Positions 59,554 through 64,000 of a stretch of DNA of 64,000 bases are shown one piece after another. The notes under the pieces were generated by a model. It ran no database searches and was not told the origin of the DNA. It worked only from the letters and a program-made list of their open reading frames with translations. The translations under genes and the position numbers were made by a program. The number at the start of each line of letters is the position of its first letter. The first letter of the stretch is position 1. Source of the DNA: Halostella limicola (lineage in GTDB: Archaea; Halobacteriota; Halobacteria; Halobacteriales; Natronoarchaeaceae); NCBI RefSeq assembly GCF_003675875.1, contig NZ_RCDI01000004.1, forward strand, positions 62,001-126,000, written 5' to 3'.

Positions 59554-60333
59554 CTAGAGGAAGAGGGCGTTCCAGACCCACTGCGGGACGAAGACGATAA
59601 CGAATCCCGAGATGAGAAAGCCGGCGATGACGTCCTTCCAGATCATCGACCACTCCTTCCGGTACTGATTCCCGATCCTGTACCACCCGCCCCACGAGCG
59701 CAACTCGTCTCGCCAGCCGCCACGACTCGACGCCGACTGGCGGTAGGTCTCCATACAGCCCTCCGAGCAGAACTTCAGCGTCTCGCCGCCGTCAGTGGTG
59801 AGGGCGTACTCGTCTCTCCCCTCCATCCCGCAGGTGGGGTCTTCGGTCACGTCGGACTCCCCGTCACGCTCGTTGAGCGTCTGCCGAACCTCTCGAAAGA
59901 GGTTTTCGGGGAGCGTCACGTGGACGATGACCGCCATGACGGCGATGAGGACGAGGCCGCCGAGCAGTTCCGCGAGGAGGAACTCCCAGCCCAGCAGGAT
60001 GAGGATCATCAATCCGAGTTCGACGATGAGGTTCGTCGACGCGAACATGAACGCCAGGAAGTTCACCGCGTGCGCGCCCTTCTTGAACAGCCCCTTCCCG
60101 ATGGCGACGGCGCCGAAGCTGCAACCGCTGCTCGCCGCGCCGAACGCGGTCGCCATCGTGAGACTGCGCAGGTCGCCCTCGCCCAGGACTTGCGCCATCC
60201 GCTCCTTGGAGACGTAGACCTGGACTAGACTGGTGACAGTGAGGCCCATGATGATAGCCCACGCCGCGGTCCAGAGAAACCCGACGCCGATGCGGAGTGA
60301 TTCGAGGACCCCTCCGACGGCCGTTTCAGGCAT
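59554..60333 (-). CDS. N-terminal part of metal-type permease with YHS module, ends at in-frame TAG
   Basis: 259 residues. A DUF318/permease (ArsP-like) N-terminal half: GFLWTAAWAIIMGLTVTSLV, TAFGAASSGCSFGAVAIGKG, LAFMFASTNLIVELGLMILI; then an internal YHS module DPTCGMEGRDEYAL... FCSEGCMETY, and WNALFL before the TAG at 59554-59556. The frame continues into the permease C-terminal half at 59538. The expected product is a heavy-metal or arsenical permease with two cysteine modules. SCSFGAVAIGKGLF carries the conserved thiol region of the family. Stop may be a Trp or Gln codon mutation. Confidence 0.8.
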   Translation of the reverse strand: MPETAVGGVLESLRIGVGFLWTAAWAIIMGLTVTSLVQVYVSKERMAQVLGEGDLRSLTMATAFGAASSGCSFGAVAIGKGLFKKGAHAVNFLAFMFASTNLIVELGLMILILLGWEFLLAELLGGLVLIAVMAVIVHVTLPENLFREVRQTLNERDGESDVTEDPTCGMEGRDEYALTTDGGETLKFCSEGCMETYRQSASSRGGWRDELRSWGGWYRIGNQYRKEWSMIWKDVIAGFLISGFVIVFVPQWVWNALFL

Positions 60334-60360
60334 AGTGGTACGATCGCGGGGATCATCTAT

Positions 60361-60371
60361 TGCAGTTTTCC
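60361..60371 (-). promoter_or_regulatory. Oriented element (GGAAAACTGCA) before the permease
   Basis: TGCAGTTTTCC here is, in the leftward reading direction, GGAAAACTGCA, 27 bases before the permease ATG. The identical element precedes the gene on the other side of the divergent intergenic region. Confidence 0.5.
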
Positions 60372-60546
60372 CTAGAAAAACACCGTCTTACGCCCGCGAT
60401 ACTGTTGAATCTAAACTTCCTGCGGATCATTTTCGAACGGTCGCGTCGTGTTCGACTGATTCTCCGCAGTCCACGGCGGCCGTCGGAACGCTGGCGGACG
60501 GTCGACCGCGGACGGAGCCCCACCCCTCTTCGGTTAGGAATATGAA

Positions 60547-60557
60547 GGAAAACTGCA
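60547..60557 (+). promoter_or_regulatory. Oriented element (GGAAAACTGCA) before the SHOCT gene
   Basis: Same 11 bases read rightward, 51 bases before the ATG at 60608, so both divergent genes carry it in the direction of transcription. Confidence 0.5.
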
Positions 60558-60607
60558 TTGAACACCGCACGCGTAGCTAGCAATAGCGGACTCACGGAGT
60601 GAAACAT

Positions 60608-60964
60608 ATGCCAGAAACCACTGACGACACACGGCTCGTCGCGATCGTCTTGCTCATCATCGGCGCGCTAGCAGTCCTGCCGATGTTCTTCATGGGCTTC
60701 GGGATGATGGGGTACGGCCCGATGATGGGCGGGATGTGGGACCGCGGAACGGCGCCCGGCTGGATGCTCGTCGCGAGCGTCGTGATCCGGCTCCTGTTCC
60801 TCGGAGCGCTCATCGGCGGCGGCTACCTCGTTTACCGGGCGCTGACGGGGAGCGACGGCGACTCGGACCGGGCGCTCGAAGAACTACGCCTCGCGTACGC
60901 TCGCGGCGACCTCACCGACGAGGAGTACGAACAGCGACGGGACTCCCTCGAACGGGACACCTAG
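60608..60964 (+). CDS. SHOCT-domain membrane protein (118 aa)
   Basis: The ATG at 60608 (preceded by GGAG eight bases before) gives 118 residues with a Met-rich segment FFMGFGMMGYGPMMGGMW between two helices (LVAIVLLIIGALAVLP and LVASVVIRLLFLGALIGGG) and a C-terminal SHOCT motif LEELRLAYARGDLTDEEYEQRRDSL. The Met stretch suggests Cu(I) or similar metal binding. It is divergent from the metal-type permease and shares an upstream element with it, so both may belong to a metal-stress regulon. Confidence 0.87.
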   Translation: MPETTDDTRLVAIVLLIIGALAVLPMFFMGFGMMGYGPMMGGMWDRGTAPGWMLVASVVIRLLFLGALIGGGYLVYRALTGSDGDSDRALEELRLAYARGDLTDEEYEQRRDSLERDT

Positions 60965-60974
60965 CGAGCGAACG

Positions 60975-61616
60975 ATGGTCGGCACCGCAAAGCGTGTTCG
61001 ACCGACGGGCCGTACTCTCCCCGGCTGGCTCGATCGATACGCGACGATCGGTCTCTACGGGCTCGTCGTCGGGACCGTGCTCTGTCTCGTCGCGCTGTTC
61101 ACCAACCCGGTACCCGACCCGTCGTTCCCGTGGGCGTCGCTTCCGGCGTCACAGCGTCTTCCGGTCCGGCAGCCGCGGATCGAACACTGGCCGGTGACGT
61201 ACACGATCGGCATCTGGCTCTGGGTCGCCGGCTTTCCAGCGGTGTTCCTCGCGGGCTACAGGCGGTACGCGGAGAGAACCCGCGCGGCTGTGCCGACGTG
61301 GCTCGCCGGCTTGCCGACGCTCGCGATGCTCGGGTGGACGACCTACTGCCGGTTCTTCTGGCCGAAGCTTCACCCGCCGACGTGGAACGCGCCGTCCTAC
61401 ACCTTCGTCTGCTGGTTGTACTGCTCCTCCTACGACGTCATCTGGAGTAACGCAGCCTACGCCGTCGCTCTCTTCGGGATCGTCACGACGGTCCACGCGC
61501 TCCGATGCCGGAACGGAGCAGGGTACGCCCTCATCGGGTTCGGGATACTGGCGCTGCCCCTCGGACTGCCGGCGCTGTACGCGGGGTACCGCCGAACGAC
61601 GGGGACGGCTCTCTGA
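60975..61616 (+). CDS. Unrecognised membrane protein (213 aa)
   Basis: About five to six hydrophobic segments: IGLYGLVVGTVLCLVALF, YTIGIWLWVAGFPAVFLAGY, WLAGLPTLAMLGWTTY, FVCWLYCSSYDVIW, YAVALFGIVTTVHAL and LIGFGILALPLGLPAL. An outer loop holds PRIEHWPVTY. No family recognised. It begins 10 bases after the SHOCT stop, so the two are probably an operon. Confidence 0.75.
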   Translation: MVGTAKRVRPTGRTLPGWLDRYATIGLYGLVVGTVLCLVALFTNPVPDPSFPWASLPASQRLPVRQPRIEHWPVTYTIGIWLWVAGFPAVFLAGYRRYAERTRAAVPTWLAGLPTLAMLGWTTYCRFFWPKLHPPTWNAPSYTFVCWLYCSSYDVIWSNAAYAVALFGIVTTVHALRCRNGAGYALIGFGILALPLGLPALYAGYRRTTGTAL

Positions 61617-61750
61617 GGCGGATCTTCGGCCGCTCGAACTCCTGAGACGGGACCTCACGCGGTTCGTTCCGCACCGATTCTCGCCTGACGGCAAGAAAGC
61701 CGGTATATCGCATCCACACCGTCTTTTATTCACGGCGCTATCGTACGAGT

Positions 61751-62857
61751 ATGAACGGACTCGAGCTCGGGATTCGCCTCTCCGCCGGTCTCGTACTCAT
61801 TCTGGCGAACGGTTTCTTCGTCGCGATCGAATTCGCGCTGACCCGCGTCCGACAGTACCCGGAGTCCGAGTTCGACGAACCGGGCCTTCGCCGAGCCTGG
61901 GAGATGACCCAGGACCTCGAGATCTACCTCACCAGCTGTCAGGTCGGGATCTCGGCCACGAGCATCGCCGTCGGGATCGTCGCCGAACCGGCCCTCGCGT
62001 CGCTGCTGGAGCCGCTGTTTCGCAACACACTCCTCGCCTCGGTCGGCGCCGGCGGCGTCGTCGCGTTCGTCATCATCAACCTGCTCCACCTGACTCACGG
62101 CGAACAGACGCCCACGTATCTCGGCGTGGAGCGGACGAAGTTCGTGGCCCGCTACGCCGCGACGCCGCTGTACTGGTTCGCGAAGGCCATCTCTCCGGTC
62201 ATCGTGCTGGGCGACGGCGTCGCCAAGTGGACGCTCCGGCTGTTCGGCGTCGAGATGACCGGCGCCTGGCTCGAAACCGAGACCGACGTCATCGAGTCGC
62301 GGGCCGACCTCCGCCATCGGCTGGACTCGCTGCTCGACCGCGGTGGGATCTCCAGGGAGCGGAAAGAAGAGATCCTCAACGCGTTCGCCGTCGGCGACCG
62401 TCCCGTTAGCGAGGTGATGACCCGCCGCGAGGACGTCGTGTTTCTCTCGACGACCGAACCCGTCGAGGAGAACCTCCGACGGATCGGGAACAGCCCCCAC
62501 ACCCGATTCCCTCTGATCGGCGAGGAGCCGAGCGACTTCCGGGGAATCGTCTACGTGCCCGCGATCGTCGACAACATCGACGACCTTCGGAGCGGGGTGG
62601 TGACCATCGAGGAGGTGGCCGCGCAGCCGATGACGATCCGGGAAGACACGTTCATCAGCGACGCAGTCGACCGATTTCAGGACGAACATCAGGAACTGGC
62701 ACTGGTGCTCGACGAGGGCGAACGAGTCGCGGGGCTGATCACGGCGACGGACGCGCTCGAAGCGATGATGGGGGAGATCGAGGACCCCCTCGACGTCGAA
62801 CTGAAAGAACGAAATCGCGGATCCGGGACGAGGTCCGCGTCCGGCGGCGACGCGTGA
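61751..62857 (+). CDS. CNNM/hemolysin-family protein with CBS pair
   Basis: 368 residues. N-terminal DUF21/CNNM transmembrane region (LVLILANGFFVAIEFALTRV and SLLEPLFRNTLLASVGAGGVV, with YLTSCQVGISATSIAVGIVAEPA), then a CBS pair (VGDRPVSEVMTRREDVVFLS and EEVAAQPMTIREDTFISDAV). A CorC_HlyC domain is absent. CNNM proteins are implicated in Mg2+ or other divalent transport. TATA CTTTTATTCACGG about 25 bases before the ATG. Standard-length lacking the C-terminal domain. Confidence 0.9.
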   Translation: MNGLELGIRLSAGLVLILANGFFVAIEFALTRVRQYPESEFDEPGLRRAWEMTQDLEIYLTSCQVGISATSIAVGIVAEPALASLLEPLFRNTLLASVGAGGVVAFVIINLLHLTHGEQTPTYLGVERTKFVARYAATPLYWFAKAISPVIVLGDGVAKWTLRLFGVEMTGAWLETETDVIESRADLRHRLDSLLDRGGISRERKEEILNAFAVGDRPVSEVMTRREDVVFLSTTEPVEENLRRIGNSPHTRFPLIGEEPSDFRGIVYVPAIVDNIDDLRSGVVTIEEVAAQPMTIREDTFISDAVDRFQDEHQELALVLDEGERVAGLITATDALEAMMGEIEDPLDVELKERNRGSGTRSASGGDA

Positions 62858-63390
62858 AGGGGTCGATCCCGGGCGGAATCAGTCGTGTCCCGCGTCCGCT
62901 GTTCGCGTTCCGGCCCTCCAGTCTGTGCCAGGGAACGCGCTGACCACGTTCGGGCCCGCCACGTTGTTACCGACGGAGCCGAGTTTGAGGTTCTTCGAGC
63001 GCTCATCGTGAGGGACGTCCAGTCCCCGGAACGTGTGGGAGTTTGTGACTCCGTAGCCGATCGCGGTCGCCGAGGCCTGTGAGAACCAGCGGGCGTAGGC
63101 ACGTCGAGCGCCTCCGCGATGGTGGTGAGAATTGCGTATGCTTCGAACAGCTACGATACCTAATCCCTGTTCAGGCTAGCTATCAGTCCCAGCACTCGGC
63201 CTGCTTCTATTGAATTCTCGCACCGGTATTCTGTATCGCGTATTCTGGTGAGTACTGTACAGCGGTTGACCTCCCATCCGGTCCTTCCCTACTACTCGGC
63301 CTGTAAGTACCGGCATTGCGGACACTCTGATGACGATATTGTACATTTTACCCAAAACCCTTAATTACTGACGGGGCGTACGAACAGGTG
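62858..63390. other. 533-base region, with degenerate coding remnant and trx promoter
   Basis: 62879-63170 on the reverse strand reads as two joined frames without a start: FEAYAILTTIAEALDVPTP, then after a frame change AYARWFSQASATAIGYG, SHTFRGLDVPHDERSKN and KLGSVGNNVAGPNVV to a TGA at 62879. It looks like the decayed C-terminal part of a gene, not recognised. The remainder is AT-rich, and CCCTTAATTAC (63358-63368) is the likely TATA for the thioredoxin gene. Confidence 0.4.
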
Positions 63391-63750
63391 ATGACAACTG
63401 AAACCGCTTCCGAGACCAGCACAGATGCTCTCGACGAACCGGTCCACGTGGACGGGCAATCCGAGTTCGACGAGCTCGTCGCGGACTACGACGTCGTGCT
63501 CGCGGACTTCTACGCGGACTGGTGCGGTCCGTGCCAGATGCTCGAATCCGTCGTCGAGCGCCTCGCGGCCGAGACCGGCGCCGCGGTCGCGAAGGTCGAC
63601 GTCGACGCCAACCAGCAACTCGCCGGCGCGTACGGGGTCCGCGGTGTTCCGACGCTCGTCCTGTTCGCCGACGGCGAGCAGGTCGAAGAAGTGGTCGGCG
63701 TCCAGTCCGAAGACCGACTGCGCTCGCTGATCGAGAGCTACACGGAATAG
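63391..63750 (+). CDS. Thioredoxin
   Basis: 119 residues: an acidic N-terminal 20, then the thioredoxin fold with FYADWCGPCQM (Cys45 and Cys48), KVDVDANQQLAGAYG and RGVPTLVLFADGE, the cis-Pro loop included. It would reduce protein disulfides and peroxiredoxins such as the one at 20848. The ATG at 63391 follows a GTG at 63388. It abuts the thioredoxin reductase gene with no gap, an operon. Confidence 0.95.
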   Translation: MTTETASETSTDALDEPVHVDGQSEFDELVADYDVVLADFYADWCGPCQMLESVVERLAAETGAAVAKVDVDANQQLAGAYGVRGVPTLVLFADGEQVEEVVGVQSEDRLRSLIESYTE

Positions 63751-64000
63751 ATGACCGGGCACGTTCGCGACCTCGTGATCGCCGGGTCGGGCGTCGCCGG
63801 TCTCTCGGCAGCCGTGTACGCTGCGCGCGCCGACCTCGACCCGCTCGTCCTCGAAGGCGACGAGCCCGGCGGCCAGCTGACGCTCACTACCGACGTGGAG
63901 AACTATCTCGGGTTCCCCGACGGCGTCGGCGGGATGGAACTCGTTCAGCGCGGGAAAGACCAGGCCGAACAGTTCGGGGCCGAGTTCCAGCGCGGCAGCA
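63751..64000 (+). CDS. trxB: Thioredoxin reductase (partial, C-terminus off window)
   Basis: Starts at ATG 63751, directly after the thioredoxin TAG; 83 residues are seen. The FAD-binding motif [23 protein letters not shown] and the [15 protein letters not shown] segment with [15 protein letters not shown] [14 protein letters not shown] are those of TrxB. The CxxC would lie beyond the window. Uses NADPH or NADH to keep thioredoxin reduced. Confidence 0.93.
   Translation, partial: MTGHVRDLVIAGSGVAGLSAAVYAARADLDPLVLEGDEPGGQLTLTTDVENYLGFPDGVGGMELVQRGKDQAEQFGAEFQRGS

Noticed and set aside
1..64000. tRNA, rRNA, CRISPR arrays and intact insertion sequences
   Set aside because: No cloverleaf-like sequence, regular spacer-repeat array, transposase motif or terminal inverted repeats with target duplication was seen; a search with tRNAscan or a CRISPR finder would settle it.

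Overview
The window is chromosomal or megaplasmid DNA from a haloarchaeon (class Halobacteria), most probably a facultatively anaerobic denitrifier. The evidence is the high G+C content, strongly acidic predicted proteins, mostly leaderless starts with a TATA element about 25-30 bases upstream, GTG starts, and families typical of halophilic archaea: HTH_10 (bacterio-opsin-activator type) regulators, FilR1-type regulators, DUF2249 proteins, UspA arrays and a geranylgeranyl reductase. No rRNA, tRNA, CRISPR array or intact insertion sequence was seen.

Layout. 1-21 kb is mixed metabolism and transport: a partial NuoF-like protein, a CobW/G3E metallochaperone, a threonine dehydratase-like PLP enzyme, a formaldehyde dehydrogenase-type zinc dehydrogenase, an iron/siderophore-type binding protein, a UspA protein, an esterase, a Gfo/Idh/MocA oxidoreductase, a YeiH family transporter, a FilR1-type regulator divergent from an EamA transporter, a geranylgeranyl reductase, a sugar porter and a peroxiredoxin. 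Two genes here carry DtxR-type iron boxes directly upstream of the start.

21.5-31 kb is an accessory cluster with the look of nitrogen-oxide and anaerobic metabolism: a four-repeat DUF2249 protein, a RIC/ScdA-type di-iron repair protein, an NnrS-like polytopic membrane protein broken by an in-frame TGA, a MOSC protein, an HTH_10 regulator, a TusA-like protein coupled to a CopD-like membrane protein, a small protein resembling the CGCGG family of putative radical-SAM-modified peptides, a truncated DtxR-like regulator and a one-domain DUF2249 protein. 31-43 kb is a 12-gene respiratory nitrate reductase operon, read right to left from 43145 to 30996: membrane protein, Rieske protein, cytochrome b, small membrane protein, NarG, NarH, heme-b gamma-like subunit, NarJ-type chaperone, membrane protein, HEAT-repeat protein, a MIP18-Mrp-DUF2249 fusion and a small molybdopterin-domain protein. 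A divergent HTH_10 regulator (43359) is the obvious candidate controller.

44-48.3 kb holds a winged-helix regulator and an ETF operon, fixA-fixB-fixC-fixX, which would feed electrons to quinone and so could supply the same respiratory chain. 48.5-58.8 kb is a stress and energy-sensing island: five UspA genes, two FMN pyridoxamine-oxidase-like proteins, a CBS protein, a CBS-HPF (ribosome hibernation) fusion, a DoxX-like protein and a second, cysteine-rich HTH_10 regulator. 58.9-64 kb has a metal-type permease with two YHS/TRASH cysteine modules split by an in-frame TAG, a SHOCT protein, a CNNM/CBS protein, a degenerate stretch, and a thioredoxin gene followed directly by thioredoxin reductase (cut by the window end).

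The strongest leads are the two membrane-protein genes interrupted by single in-frame stops, the shared operators (iron boxes, a FilR operator pair, an oriented GGAAAACTGCA element, a CGAA-N4-TTCG palindrome near denitrification genes), and the linkage of DUF2249, Mrp and nitrate reductase.
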